A DNA stretch of 64,000 nucleotides from Phialophora verrucosa (GCA_002099365.1 MSED01000001.1:992001-1056000), one strand, 5' to 3'. Numbered from the stretch's first letter, positions 21,791-34,026 are shown. Numbers and translations: made by a program. The notes: generated by a model from the sequence alone, not told the origin.

Positions 21791-22391
21791 TGTTGTTAAG
21801 CAACTAGGATTCCGTCTGGTCCTTTATCGGCATATGTCTTCCGCGCGTAAGAAGATTCACCGGTGAGAGTAATAATCAACACGTATCTCTAACAGCCTGC
21901 AATAGATGCCAACCGTTAAGTCAAGAACCGGAGCAAGGCGGAGATAATCGACTATCGTCAGACCTCATTCTCCAAGCGACATACGTCAACTATTGCAGGG
22001 TCCACTCGCACCGAACTTGTCTGAGCAGATCGCAGGCTTCGGGAACACTCTTCCGGAGCCACTTATGGACCCAGACATGGCTTATTTTGCGACTACTGAG
22101 ATATTACGAGTACCCAGACGAAGTAGCGACGTCTCATTTCTCCAAGTGATGGAAGGACCTCGTAAGTGCGGACAAGGCCAAATCAGCCGGGTACAAGGCT
22201 GCGCCCATAAGGCTGGAGTTCCTGCTGACATAAGCCATGACGCGCATTCTACCCCAGTAACATCCCCGTGGCAGCCCCCCAAATCTGGTGATTCCTCGGT
22301 AAATTCGAGGTGTTGAAACGTGCAGTCACTCCGTCCGCTGGCACTTCGCGTCAATCCAGGGCTTTCAAGTTGCCATCTGTCAGTCCCCTCG
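21791..22391. other. Shared divergent promoter, Ser-rich protein / acyltransferase
   Basis: 601 bp between two divergent starts. The plus strand holds an open frame (21993-22316) without family features. A TCTGTCAG acceptor-like sequence at about 22375-22384 could end a 5' UTR intron of the acyltransferase. Confidence 0.5.
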
Positions 22392-24722
22392 ATGGTCGAC
22401 TTTGTCCGCCCGCAGGGCGAGGGCGCCTCCCACGATGACTCGACCGATCACAGCATCCTTACGCGAATGCAGCGTTTCCGCGCCAATCCTTTCAACTTCG
22501 CCCACGAGATCTCGCTCTTCGTCCGAGGCATCGGATGGCGTGCCTACGACAAGCCCATCGGACAGCCTGTCTTCTATTCTGGCTATACAGCCAAGATCAA
22601 GGCGGTCACAATGTCTTCTCCGCTTCTGCGGCAGAAAGTGGTCGACTTGACGGAGGCACGTTTGAAGGTTGAAGAAAAAGAACACCTTCTCGACAGTACA
22701 AGCCCGACATACCTCTCCGACCGAGAGAAACGAAGACATGAGATCACCTCTCAGTTGCTGGACATCACAGCCGAGATGCTGGACAACATGGTCTGCAAAA
22801 TGGAGAGCAAGACCTACATCCGCACCGCTTTCTACGGAGCAACCCAGTTGCTTACGCGAGCATACAGCGCAATCCATGTCTCAGAGTCGGAGGTACAAAG
22901 ATTGCGAGACACTGCAACGCTAGCAGCCAAGAAAAAGCAGTCTATCATTTTTCTACCCCGCCACACAAGTCACATCGACTATGTCACTTTGCAACTGGTC
23001 TGCTATCGTCTGGGTCTTACACTCCCGGTCGTCGTGGCTGGCGACAACCTCAACATCCCGCTCCTTGGCGGGTTTCTCCAAAGCTGTGGCGCAATGTGGA
23101 TCAGAAGAAGCTTTGCAAATGACCAGCTATACACTACTTTGGTTCAAGCTTACCTCGATTCCATGCTCCAGCAAGGTTATAATTTAGAGTGCTTTATCGA
23201 GGGAGGCAGAAGTCGCACTGGAAAACTACTTGGGCCGAAATTTGGATTCCTCAACTTCATCCTTGATTCCATACTCTCCGGCCGGACCGAGGACGCTTGG
23301 ATATGCCCAGTGTCCCTGCAGTACGACAAGGTTATAGAGGTCGACTCGTACGTCAATGAATTGCTTGGGAAACCGAAACAGAAGGAGAACCTTGCCGACT
23401 TCATCTCGGCGTCTTCCGTGTTGTCGTTGAATCTTGGCCGCATCGACTGCAGGTTCCATGAGCCGTGGAGTCTTAAGGACTTCATCAGAGTGCAACAGGC
23501 ACGGCAAGCCCTTGATACGGGTGTCTTCCAGGATGCGACTAGCAGGACGCGGTTGTTACGCACTCTTGGGTATCGAGTACTTTCTGATATCAATGCGGCT
23601 TCGGTCGTAATGCCCACTGCCCTGGTTGGGACAGTTCTGCTTACAATTCGCGGACGCGGCATCGGAAAGACAGAGCTCATAAGGCGGGTCGACTGGCTTG
23701 CCAAACGGATCAAGCTGAAAGGTGGGAAGGTCGCGGACTTCAAAGGGATGACCACAGCGTATGTAGCCGAGCGAGCTTTAGACGTACTTGGACCAAAGCT
23801 CGTGGGTACCGTGGACGGTTTGGCCGAGGAGACGTATTACGCGGTTGATCGTTTTCAGCTATCGTTCTACAGGAACATGACCATCCACCTCTTCATCTCT
23901 GAGGCGCTCATTGCGGCCGCCTTGTACAGCAAGGTCAAACAAGGGGGCGGGAGCGCTAATGAGCGCATGGGCGAGGCCGAGTTGATAGACAAAGTCACGT
24001 TTTTGTCCCAGCTGTTCAGAGGCGAGTTTATCTTCCCGGCCGGACAAGGTTTACAGTATAACCTCGAGGAAGCATTGCATGGCCTGGTACGAGACGATGT
24101 CTTAGCTTCAACTGAAGACGGTGAAACAATGATTGGATTATCAGAGGCAGAGCGGAGGTCGGGCCGAGAGAACTACGACCTTTATTGCTTCCTTATCTGG
24201 CCTTTTGTCGATGCTGCTTGGCTGGGGGCGGTGTCATTACTGGCCTTGGCCCCCCCAGCTGGCTCCTCTGCCGGTTGGATTGAGATGCAAAAAGCCCAAG
24301 ATATGGCGCAGCTTGCTGGCCGGACCTTGTATCATCAAGGTGACCTGTCATACTTCGAAGCCGTCAACAAGGAAGCCCTCAAGAACGCCTATAGCCGATT
24401 TCAGGAGGAGGGAATTATCCAGGTTGCAAAGACTCAGGACGCGAAAAGCAAGCCCACGGTCCGACTGGCTCCCGAGTGGACGCCCGAAAGGGATGCCTCT
24501 TCGCGCGAATTGAGGCCATCTGGACGCTTGTGGGACTTTATCGAAAAGGTTGCGCAGTATCGCCGCGAAGGTAAGAACAGACGCGACGAAGCAGCTGTCT
24601 CAATACGTGTGCTTTCTCTGGCCGCAAGGCTCAATCAACAGATATTCGTTGACGACAAGCCGACCCTAGTTGAGTCCCAGCCGGACCCGGTAAAGGAACA
24701 CAGGCGACGATCAAGACTATGA
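22392..24722 (+). CDS. PlsB/GNPAT-like glycerol-3-phosphate (or DHAP) O-acyltransferase
   Basis: An intronless 776-aa frame from the ATG at 22392; the frame extends 24 codons upstream but without an ATG. The acyltransferase motif I HTSHID (His191...Asp196, HX4D) and motif III EGGRSRTGK (from Glu270) are intact. The GAMWIRRSF block between them is motif II. Motif IV is probably the CPVSLQYDKVIE stretch. The long C-terminal region fits the PlsB/GNPAT type rather than the yeast Sct1/Gpt2 type. It should acylate glycerol-3-phosphate or dihydroxyacetone phosphate at the first step of glycerolipid synthesis. No transmembrane span is obvious except weakly hydrophobic stretches near 510 and 615-640, so it may be peripheral, on peroxisome, ER or mitochondria. 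Confidence 0.87.
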   Translation: MVDFVRPQGEGASHDDSTDHSILTRMQRFRANPFNFAHEISLFVRGIGWRAYDKPIGQPVFYSGYTAKIKAVTMSSPLLRQKVVDLTEARLKVEEKEHLLDSTSPTYLSDREKRRHEITSQLLDITAEMLDNMVCKMESKTYIRTAFYGATQLLTRAYSAIHVSESEVQRLRDTATLAAKKKQSIIFLPRHTSHIDYVTLQLVCYRLGLTLPVVVAGDNLNIPLLGGFLQSCGAMWIRRSFANDQLYTTLVQAYLDSMLQQGYNLECFIEGGRSRTGKLLGPKFGFLNFILDSILSGRTEDAWICPVSLQYDKVIEVDSYVNELLGKPKQKENLADFISASSVLSLNLGRIDCRFHEPWSLKDFIRVQQARQALDTGVFQDATSRTRLLRTLGYRVLSDINAASVVMPTALVGTVLLTIRGRGIGKTELIRRVDWLAKRIKLKGGKVADFKGMTTAYVAERALDVLGPKLVGTVDGLAEETYYAVDRFQLSFYRNMTIHLFISEALIAAALYSKVKQGGGSANERMGEAELIDKVTFLSQLFRGEFIFPAGQGLQYNLEEALHGLVRDDVLASTEDGETMIGLSEAERRSGRENYDLYCFLIWPFVDAAWLGAVSLLALAPPAGSSAGWIEMQKAQDMAQLAGRTLYHQGDLSYFEAVNKEALKNAYSRFQEEGIIQVAKTQDAKSKPTVRLAPEWTPERDASSRELRPSGRLWDFIEKVAQYRREGKNRRDEAAVSIRVLSLAARLNQQIFVDDKPTLVESQPDPVKEHRRRSRL

Positions 24723-26039
24723 TCTTTACGTGGCCAGTCCCTGTCACCAGGTCCCGCTCCCCGAACAGTGTTGACATCGCATGGCTCGCGGCTTTCCAAG
24801 AGCTGTGCATGGCATGAACTCCAGTCCAAAACAACCGGAGGAGGGCAGGAGTTCGTGGTCCGGAAGAGGATCTTGAAAATTGCGATTGTACCTGTCGATG
24901 TCGGAGAGAAACCCTTCCTCCACATTCCACCCTGCTCATCCGCTCTGGACCAACACTCCACCAGTATTTTTGTGTCCCGCTGTTCCGGGCCGGCCTCCCA
25001 CTGGCAATAGTTTACAGGACCGACTTCCACTGCTGGGGCTACAAGAACCTAGATGAGCAACTAGCCAAGGCCCCCACGTGGGTTGCCTTTCACCTCCAGT
25101 ACCGAGGCTACTTCATTGCCGGAGACCTGTTAGACGCGAAGCGAGGGTGTATGCTTCACTTACGTGACGTCTAGTTACCATCTGGCGACAGACTGAATCG
25201 AAGCTTGCCGTGAAGGAATATCACGTTGCAGCAAGCGCTAAGCGTGACCTTTTCAAGGACAGCACCAACATCACAGGGGGATCGCAGGCTTGGATAAGCA
25301 TTGAAATCCTGCTTCCTCGGCTCAGCTACAAACCCAAGATGATCTGCTAACGCCACAAGTCCCACCAGACGAGCCTCACGTTCCCCCTCACATTGATTGT
25401 ATAACCTGTGCGCCATGCGGACGCCTGAAGACTCGGTCATTGAAGAATGGCCGCATACTTTCAAGTTGGCTTGTTAAAACACAGTACTCGTACACTATTC
25501 TGCGGGGCCAATCTAATTGGGAGACAACGGTCAATATACCCCAAGACAATAACAGCCGCCGCGACGGTTGGCACGGCACATTCCCCTTGACAAGCGTTGT
25601 AAGACGTCTTGGCAATGCGCTCGGCAAGGGTGTCTTTTGGAGACTCCGCCCTTATTGTCTTGGTATTCGTGGGGAGTCGCATACCCACGAATTGGAATGC
25701 ATGAAGGCCAACAGAAGCTCCTCTGCCAAGTATGTGTGCCACCAGAAGCCTCTTGCCCTTTCGGGGTTGTGATATGCACACAAGCAGATACGCTTCCCCA
25801 GACTCGGACCCCAGAGGCCTGGTACAGACGGGCCAACCTCCAAAAGCCCCATCATTGTGGGGAAGATGCATACATCCACAAGAAGCCGATCTCCGGGTGC
25901 AACAGTGCATTTGCTATAATGTCTCTCAAGTGCCCCCAATCCGCACCGTCAGGTACCCACGGAAGGTATTTTCGTTCTCCAGTCTGAGTGCGAGCAGTGT
26001 CGTCTGTAGATTGCCAGCCGAGCTACCGAAGAGACCATC
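24723..26039. other. 1.3-kb intergenic region, several overlapping open frames
   Basis: Between the acyltransferase and sugar transporter 1, both on plus. 25440-26085 is open in several frames on both strands at once, with up to 149 codons on minus (25461-25910), but none shows a domain, signal peptide or splice partner. I treat it as promoter and noncoding sequence. Confidence 0.5.
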
Positions 26040-27897
26040 ATGGGTATCAGTGCGGAGAGAAATACGCCTATTAGGGCAAACTTGAAATGTCTTCTCATCT
26101 GCCTAGCTGTGTCGATGGCAAATTGCCAGTACGGCTTTGATACAGCGACTGTGGGCGGTGAGTCTTCCCATGTGGACGGCGCGGTGGCTGTGACTAGGTC
26201 ACCGTCGCGCTTCGTGGGTTCATGCAAGCCTAATCCAGGTTTATAGGCTTCCAAGCCATGATTGGTTTCCTGGAGATCTTCGGTTATAAGAACCCAGAGT
26301 CAGCGACTGGATGGAGTATTCATACGGAGACACAACAGTTGATGACATCCCTCATCAACGTTGGCACCATTGCCGGCGTGTTCGTCACAGCTCCTTTTGC
26401 AAAGTATTTCGGCCGTCGAGAAGGCATTTGGGTAGCCTCCTTGATCAATTTCATCGCTGCCGGAGTTCAGGTCGGGACAACAACCATCGGCGGATTGTAT
26501 GCTGGAAGGGCACTAATTGGTCTGGCCAATGGTTACTTCATTACATTCGCCAATGTTTACGTTGCTGAGGTGGCGCCTGCGCATATGCGAGGTCTCCTCG
26601 TCTCGTTCTTCGGTGTCTGGGTCAACATTGGTTCCGTGCTGGGAGCTGTTGCGGACAATTACTCCAAGCAGCATCTCAACAAATTGTGCTACCAGATCCC
26701 GTTGGCGAGCATGTTTGCCGTGCCCGCGCTGTTGAGTGTGTTTATGTTCTTCGTCCCGGAGTCGCCCCGGTACGTTTGAGAGCACATACTCCTTGCACAG
26801 ACGCAACTGACAGTGCGCTAGATGGCTCCTCTTCCACAACAAACCTGAACAAGCCAGACGCGCGCTCGAACGAATCCGTGGCAGCTCGTTGGCCCCTGAA
26901 TTTCTTAACGAGGAATACGTCGAGATGGCCCGCGGTATCGAAGAAGAGAAAGAGCTCGCCTCCTCGGCTTCCTACTTTGACATGTTCAAGGGATCCGACC
27001 GGAGAAGGACGATCATCTGCCTTGGCACCGTCATGTCCCATTCTGGCGCTGGACTGTGGCTGATCATCGGGTATGGAACTTTCTTCTTCCAGATCGCTGG
27101 TGTCGACAAACCGTTCGAGGCTTCGATCATTTCGACGTGTGGCAGTTTTGCAGGCGTGCTCATCGGGCTGTATTTCACCACAAAGGTCATTGGTCGGAGA
27201 ACGTCGATGCTCTTTGGCTCAGCAATGGCGTCTCTTTGCATGCTGGCCATCGGTATTGCATATGTCACAGGCGGGACCTCGAAACCAGCCGGCTCGGCCA
27301 TCGTTGCGTTCATGGTGCTTTATGGCTTCTTCTACAATGGATTCTCGGGCACGCTGAGTTGGCCGGTCGCAACCGAGGTCTGCAGCTCCAGACTGCGTGT
27401 GTTGACCATAGGTCTGTGCACGGGTATCAACTACTTCTTCAACTGTAAGTCATTCCTCGCCCTGCGCGGGAGGATGACGATGACCGACTAATTTTGTCTT
27501 TGCAGGGCTCACCAGTTACACCGCACCATACTTCATCAACCCCGACGAACTCAACTGGGGCGGCAAGTACGCATTCGTGTGGGCAGGTTCGAACTTTTGC
27601 GTGTTCCGTAAGTTGGGAGCCCTTCCTCGTCATTGACCATGTTTCAGGTTCCAAGCCGATACGCTGACACCGGCGACTTTAGTGTTCTTCTTCTTCCTTC
27701 TGCCCGAAATGAAAGACCGGACGCTCGAAGAACTGGACGAGCTCTTCCAGAACAACGTCTCTGTGCGTAATTTCAAAAAGTACCAGTGCGTCAGTTCAGA
27801 GCGGGCTAGGGAGGTGGCGATGAAGGAAGTAGGCCTGGAGGGGAAGCAAAACGTGGTCGTTGAGACGGTGGAAGACACAAGTGCGAGCAAGGTGTAG
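26040..27897 (+). CDS. MFS sugar transporter (first of two)
   Basis: Five exons, 26040-26157, 26247-26769, 26822-27444, 27506-27607 and 27683-27897, give 526 aa. All introns (52-89 bp) have GT-AG ends and keep the frame. Twelve membrane segments are expected. Sugar-porter signatures visible: FGRREGIW after TM2, AGRALIGLANGYF in TM4, the VPESPRWLL signature after TM6 (rebuilt across intron 2), GRRTSMLFGS in the second half, and LPEMKDRTLEELDELF after TM12. The protein is a plasma-membrane proton symporter or facilitator for a sugar or related molecule; the substrate cannot be read. It converges on the second sugar transporter at 28422-31025, from which it is clearly different in sequence. Confidence 0.9.
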
Positions 27898-28421
27898 GTG
27901 TTTTACACGACCCCGAGGATATGTGTCCACATTTGCGTACGACAGGGTTATAGAGCCGGTACTGTCGGGGGTGTTGAATGTGTAGCCTACCCGGCTTCTT
28001 GGGAGGAAAGGGGTCCCTAAAACCCAAAGAGAAGATGCGACGGCATAACGGTACTGTAACTACGAGCTTTAACGATTCTTAGTTCTCCAGAGAGCCAACT
28101 GCTTGAGGCAGGCAGGCAGGCAGGCAGACCGGGCCCTTCCTTGCCGGGTAGAGGTTCTCTTACACTAGTGTAATAGACCACTAACCATGAACCGTCTCAG
28201 TGCGCACCCGTGCAAGTGGAAGTGGCCTGATAAGCCCTTCTCCGCCACTCCGCCACTCGCACGACAAGTATAGCACAGTACCACGAAGCCGATCCACAGG
28301 GATAAATGACCGACCGGTCGATGAGCCAGCCCAGTAGAGCCTAGACTGCTCCGTAAGCTGTTTCGTGTTCGCGTTCGCGTTCGGAATCACGTTTCTCGCC
28401 GCTCGGTCTTCCCCCCCAACA
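27898..28421. other. Terminator region between two converging sugar transporters
   Basis: Holds the 3' ends of both genes and a GGCA microsatellite. No gene seen. Confidence 0.6.
28107..28126. repeat. GGCA tetranucleotide microsatellite
   Basis: Five perfect GGCA units in the space between the two converging transporter genes. Confidence 0.9.
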
Positions 28422-31025
28422 CTAAGCCACCGCGCTCTTCGCCATCGTCTCTTGCGCGCCCTGAGCTTGAGCTTGATCTTCAGCTCGTGAAAGCTCGCTG
28501 CGTTCAAACTGGTACAACGGCACGAGAACCTCGCCACGCTTGAAGAACAGGTATCGTCGTACCGCCCACGGGAGGACCTGAAAATTCCAATCAGAATGGG
28601 AGCTGGAAACCGGGAGTTTGTTCGAAAGGGGAGAATGACATCCAGAATTAAAACATAATAAAACAAAACATAAAGGTGTCGTAACGTACCTTTGTGATCT
28701 GGTAGCTGATGAACCGACGCGTGGGCACGGCAAAAACGTAGTCGAGTTCTTCCAGCGTGTAGCCGCTCGTGTCGGGGACGAAGAGGAACATCAAGATGAA
28801 GACGCACACGTTCATACCGCTAATGGAAACGGCACGGGTTAGATAATATAGCCTTCGCGGTTGCTTGGAGTGGGAAGGGGATCGGATCGGATGGTGCAGT
28901 TCAGCTCAGCTTACGCGTAGAAACCAAAGGCGCCGGTGGGCGTGAATGTGCTCAGCATCAGCGGGAAAGTCAGGGAGAGAGCGGACGACAAGGCAAAGGT
29001 CGCGGAAACAGCCCAGCTGTTGCCGATCTCGCGATGCGACAACGGGAATGCTTCAGCCGAGTATACAAAGGCGACGGGTCCTGTGGTCACACGTCAACAA
29101 TTAGCTGCGCCGATGGCTGGATGCTGGAGCGGGCACTTACCCTGACCGACCGAATAAAGAGCTGTGAAGGCGTAGATGAAGAAGGCAATCATGCCGACGT
29201 GTGCTTTGCTGGACTCGGGAATGTAGAAGCAGAAGCCTGCGGCGAGCAATGTCCATGCCATATGTGGAAAGGTGGAGAGCAGCAGGGATCTGGATCCAGC
29301 GTCAATGAAATGGGATCGGGTAGGGATTTCGTGATAGGGTTGTGTCCTTACCGGCGCCCAATCCTATCGATGAGAAAGATTGCCGGGATGGCAAACACGA
29401 AGTTCACAATGCCATAACCTAGGGACGTAAGGAGCGCAGTCTTCTGAGAAGCACCGGCTTGAACGAAAACCGTCGAGGAGTAGAAGGCGATGATGTTCAT
29501 GCCTGGCCCGGAGGAGAAGAGCATTGCCCGTCAGCTTCGAAACGACACTCGAGGCCCAGTCTCAGGAGCCAGCTGAGCCGAGCGCAAACTTACCGCAGAA
29601 TTGTTGGCCCATGAACACGACCAAAGCGGCAACGAGGCTTCTCCGGATGCGAGGTACGGTGACGAGTTCTCGAAGTCGAGTGGCATAGGTCGACCCCGCC
29701 GCCATCTCGTACTCGATGACGAGTTGGGCGTGGACGTAGTACAGGTCGCGCGCAGCCTGGATCCTGTGTCGTCGAAGGCGACATAGCGATTCAAAAGCCT
29801 TGCGATACCGATTCTTTTTCATCAACCAGCGCGGGGATTCTGAGCACCCAGATCAGCGGATTTCATCAGAAGACTGGATCGGCAAGGGCCCTCCCCTTCT
29901 TACCTGGGCAGAAGTAGACGAGCAGCGCAAGCGGGACGGCTGGGATAAAAGCCGAGCCGATCTGAAGTCTCCATGCAATGGTACCGACTCGATAGACGAC
30001 AAGGTTGGCGGCAAAGCCCAAAAAGATTCCGAAGGCGGTCCACATCTGCCAGCCCATCACTAGAGCGCCTCGGATGACGGCTGGTGAGTTCTCTGCCGCG
30101 TACATGGGAATCGTTGCGGCTAATATGAGATAGAGCGTGAGTCCAATCCACCACGAACCGGGGTGTCATGCCAAGGCCATACCTTTCAAGCCCATGCCAA
30201 AGCCCATCAAAAGCCTTGTCACGAGCAATTGATGCCAGTTCTGGGACAAGGCACCACCGATCGGTGTCAGAACGCAGAATATGGCGGCTACGAAGGTCGC
30301 CCCGCGGCGACCCATCAGGTAATTGATGGGATCGGAGAGCCAGCATCCACTTCGCTCTTGTTAGTCACGACTGTACACTGAACGGATGGTAGACTTACAA
30401 GACCGCGGAGGAGATGTACGGAATGGCGTTCACCAGACCGACCAGCCAGTAATCCCTGCTGGATCCCGAAGCGATGCCAAATTCGACAGGAAACGTCAAG
30501 TTCGCCCCATTGGAACCAGTTTGATCCCAGCCCCTTTTGAAGCGTCAATCACCTCTTCCCGCCCGCTGAGAACTTGGGGAAGCCATACTGTACCGCAGCC
30601 CCGATAGAGCAGACAAACACGGTGGCATATAGGGCAAACGGGTGCTTCCATCTGTGTGCGATCTCGTCTTGAAGGCTTTCCAGTTCGTTGGAATCGAGTT
30701 CCTCAATTTCTACGAACGGCACGCTGGCTTGTGCCACATACGCACCCTTCTGCAAGAGCGGAAGTATGTCGAGGAGGTCCTTCTCGGTGGCAAAGCGCTG
30801 GACTTCTCGCATCAGATCATCCTTCGCAATCCCAACCAAGGGGTTGACCAGCCTGTAAGGATTGTTAGCGAGGGGTTGGCACCGGTAGTAGGTGAGTGTC
30901 TCTTTGTACTTGGCCGTGCTGCCATCCTTGTCAGAGCTTTTCGCAATGCGCTCTCCTGTGGCGATATCGCACACCTCATCGTGACAAGCATATGCCGCTT
31001 GTTCGGGTGTGAGTTTCTCTGTCAT
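28422..31025 (-). CDS. MFS sugar/polyol transporter with long N-terminal domain (second of two)
   Basis: Ten exons: 31025-30589, 30533-30399, 30349-30183, 30119-29904, 29839-29594, 29502-29352, 29289-29141, 29080-28915, 28819-28690 and 28577-28422, giving 650 aa. Every junction keeps frame; introns are 48-112 bp and intron 2 has a perfect CTAAC branch site. About 125 hydrophilic residues precede TM1 (GLVGIAKDDL-type region with LLPLLQKGA features). Splicing then restores AAVQGWDQTGSNGAN, a hallmark of one fungal sugar-porter subgroup. Also present: MGRRGATF, ESPRWLMKK, MGQQFCGMNIIAFYSS, DRIGRR and the VPDTSGYTLEELD signature. It is a plasma-membrane carrier, possibly for a polyol or inositol-like substrate. 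It shares a 1.2-kb divergent promoter with the Gfo/Idh/MocA oxidoreductase gene. Confidence 0.9.
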
Positions 31026-32205
31026 GATGTGTCCTGGTGCAATAAGAGATCTAGGGATCCAGGAAAAGGGTTGCGAGTCTGCTGAGAGCTTAAGGTAGAG
31101 CCACGAGTATGAGGATGAGTTGAAGCGTCAGGTCGAGGGGAACTCTCACCTCAAATATGCTTTACCAGCCGGGAGTCTCCTGAGTTCCCAAGACAATCCA
31201 TCTCAACAAGACGGGCCAGACCCCACGGGGTAGTTGGCCTCCAGCTGGGCTTGCGCGCCGCCACTACCATGGTCGTGAAGAAAGCTTCAAGCAAGGTGCA
31301 CCAAACCTTATTGTCGCTAATGAACATAAAATCTGTCCGCCGAATTCCCGGAGATGTGTGCTTCCCCGGCGAAGAAAGTGAGATTATTCAACACAACCAC
31401 GTGTGAGATGGTGTGCACATCTGTTGAATTGGGTGTAGAACGAGAGATTTGTCGATGTGCAACCTTTCGCCATCAGGTTAGCGGCGGGCATGTCGACCGC
31501 CGCTGCCGTCAGTAGCAAAGGCAGTCGAAGACATGTAGTGAGATGAAACTGAAAATATCGCATGACAGCAGCCGCATCTCTTGACGAGATGCAAGTGTCT
31601 TGTTTCTTCTGCTCCTTGAATAACCGCTGGTACCTCATTAGCGGCGGAATGGTGCCCGCCGGCCACATCGGCTTCTCCTCTGCAGACCAGCGGTAAGCGG
31701 GACGCAGTCTAGAAAGCCTTGTCCTCCTGGATGGATGTGTGTTCGGGGCGTAATGCTAAGACTGAGTTGCACAAGTACAAGTAACGAGTAACTGAATCGC
31801 CGCCGCCCGCCCGCCGCTAATCCTTTCCTGGAGAAGCAGTCACGGCACGGATAAATATTTGATTCGTCCGATGTTGCGTGGTCAATGCCTCCCCCCCGCA
31901 CTCCGCCATGTACCTCGCAATCTTGCCGACCAGCTGCTCTTACCGCGCCGCAGTCGATGTCTCCCCGTCCTCTTATCCTCTCGGCTCCAAGGAGTCTCCA
32001 GGATGAGCTCGATTCTTTCTTCTCCGGCATCGGGCCACGGTGGTCCAGGCGAGAGTCTCACAAGCGTGATTCCGCCAGAGCGCGTATTCATGTCTCTGTG
32101 ACCTTAAAGCTGCGAAACCTGTCAGCCGTGGCGTAGCCCAGCATTGCAAATGCCCTTCGCCCAGTACTCATAGAAGGGCTAGATCTTTGCTAGAGAGATC
32201 CCAGC
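31026..32205. other. Shared divergent promoter, transporter / oxidoreductase
   Basis: 1.2 kb between two divergent starts. It would be the natural place for binding sites of the nearby Zn2Cys6 regulator. I do not see a convincing repeated CGG motif by eye. No gene seen. Confidence 0.5.
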
Positions 32206-33740
32206 ATGACGCTCACGCCTCCTCCGCAATTTCCCGTTCGTGTTCTGTTTGTTGGCGCGGTATGCAGTCAATCAACCTCCTGGATCTCAATTCTAGATCT
32301 CGGGGCTAAGATCTTTTCTGTTTGTCGCAGGGCAACATCACCTTCGGCAACGATAACGTCCTATGGAACCATTCGCTCCGCATCGAGAAATGCCTCGGCG
32401 CGACACTCGAGGTCATTGGAGTCGTTGACCCCTCCGTCGAGCGCGTGAAGCAAGTGCTTCTCCAGAAACGTGCCTCCGCTGCAGCGCCGTGTTATTCCAC
32501 GACCAAGCACTTACTCACTGTGCAGGAGGCGAAAGAACAGCTGGACCGCGACATGCTTGGCCGCCCGGATCTTATCGTTCTCGCCACCCCGCCCCATTAC
32601 CGCGGAACCATGCAACCGGGGCGGGATCTAGAAGCCCAAATCATCGCGACATTCGGCTCAGCGCCCTGTCTCTTCTGCGAAAAGCCGCTCTCGACCGCTC
32701 GGCCGGCTGAAGTCTGGCCCGTGGCCAACTTCCTTCGGGATGCTGGCGGCATCGTCTCTGTGGGCTATATGCTCCGGTACCTGCGAGTGGTGCAGCACGC
32801 GAAGTCGATCCTACGGGACAACAACGTCGCGGTCATGGCCGTGACGGCTCGCTACACCATGGCGTACTCGAGAGTGAGGAAGCTGGACTGGTGGAACAAA
32901 GCCAAGCAGTGCGGCCCGATCGTCGAACAGGCGACTCACTTTTGCGATCTCTGCCGATACCTCGGCGGGGAGGTCGATCTCGCCTCCGTGCGGGCTTGCG
33001 CGCTGGAGCACTCCGAGCCCGCGGGGGTCTTGTCGAGCATGGCAGTGGACGAATCGCAGGTTGTCGCGCAGGACCGCATCCCTCGAGCGACAGCCGCATT
33101 CTGGTAAGTCACCTCATGCCATGCCCGAGAGCCAACCTCTTCTCACTAGTGTCACCTTCGATCTTGACACTTTAGGTATCAAGTCAGATCGGATGGCTGG
33201 AGGCTAAAGGATGTTCGCAGGAAATATCAGACCGGGGCATTGGGCTCACTCGTCCACACCGTCAATCTGCACGGAATCAAATACTCGAACGAGATCGTCG
33301 TTTGCGGAGACGGGTTCCAGCTCAGGCTCGTCGACCTCTACAGTAGCGCTCCGACGCTTCATGTGCGGTAAGTACTGTACGACTGTTGACATTAAATCCC
33401 TGATGTAGCCCCGGCCTGCATTCTGCTTTTGACACACGGTGCGTAATGACGGACATTGACTCTGATGGATGTGAATTCTTGCAACCGCTCTAGAACCCCG
33501 GCCTCGGAACACGAAGAGTCTTTCACCTATCCCGACGACGACCCCTTTTACTCGGAATTCGCGGCCCTTTTGGGATCACGCGGCGTGTCTCCTCCACGAC
33601 GAAATGCTGCGTCCGGTCCGGAGGAAACCTCGTCTTCCCGCGCTCCTCCCGAGATCCTGTCCTCGTACGAAGACGCGTGCAAGACGTATGAGTTCACGTG
33701 GCGAATCCGGGACGAGAGCGAGAAGTCCAGCGCGCGATGA
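32206..33740 (+). CDS. Gfo/Idh/MocA-family NAD(P)-dependent oxidoreductase
   Basis: Four exons, 32206-32259, 32331-33103, 33176-33367 and 33494-33740, give 421 aa. The first junction restores the Rossmann glycine loop VLFVGAGNITFGNDN. The FCEKPLS motif, with the catalytic-type Lys of the EKP signature, lies near residue 145. The second domain (about 160-340) contains the GGPIVEQATHF-like CGPIVEQATHFCDL helix typical of the family, where the His is the usual proton relay. Relatives oxidise or reduce hydroxyls of sugars, polyols, inositols or their derivatives. The C-terminal 90 residues are family-specific and polar. It is divergent from the sugar transporter and convergent with the SDR, which supports a role in using an imported carbohydrate. 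Confidence 0.88.
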
Positions 33741-34026
33741 GTGTCTGTAGAGGGATCGGTCTTGAGACCCAAGGTGCCGCCGTTGCTACATTATTTGAAT
33801 CTCCCGCCACATCTTGGCTTCCGATAATAATGATAGAGTCAGCGCTGCAAGGTTGCTCTACACGGTTAGAATAATCATGACCTCCAAACTATATTCCGTA
33901 TGCAGTGCAGAGCTTCATGATGCTCGAAATCAAATGTCGCGCACTTCCCATGCATCTACCATGTTCCAAGTTGCAAGTCTCAAGTTCCAAGTTCCAACAC
34001 TAGTGCCACTGCCAGTCAGTACCGCG

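Noticed and set aside
25461..25910. 149-codon minus-strand frame
   Set aside because: No domain, signal peptide or splice context; overlapped by several other frames of similar length.
28181..28807. 208-codon minus-strand frame
   Set aside because: Out of frame with the sugar transporter, whose exons 9-10 cover the same bases with clear family motifs.
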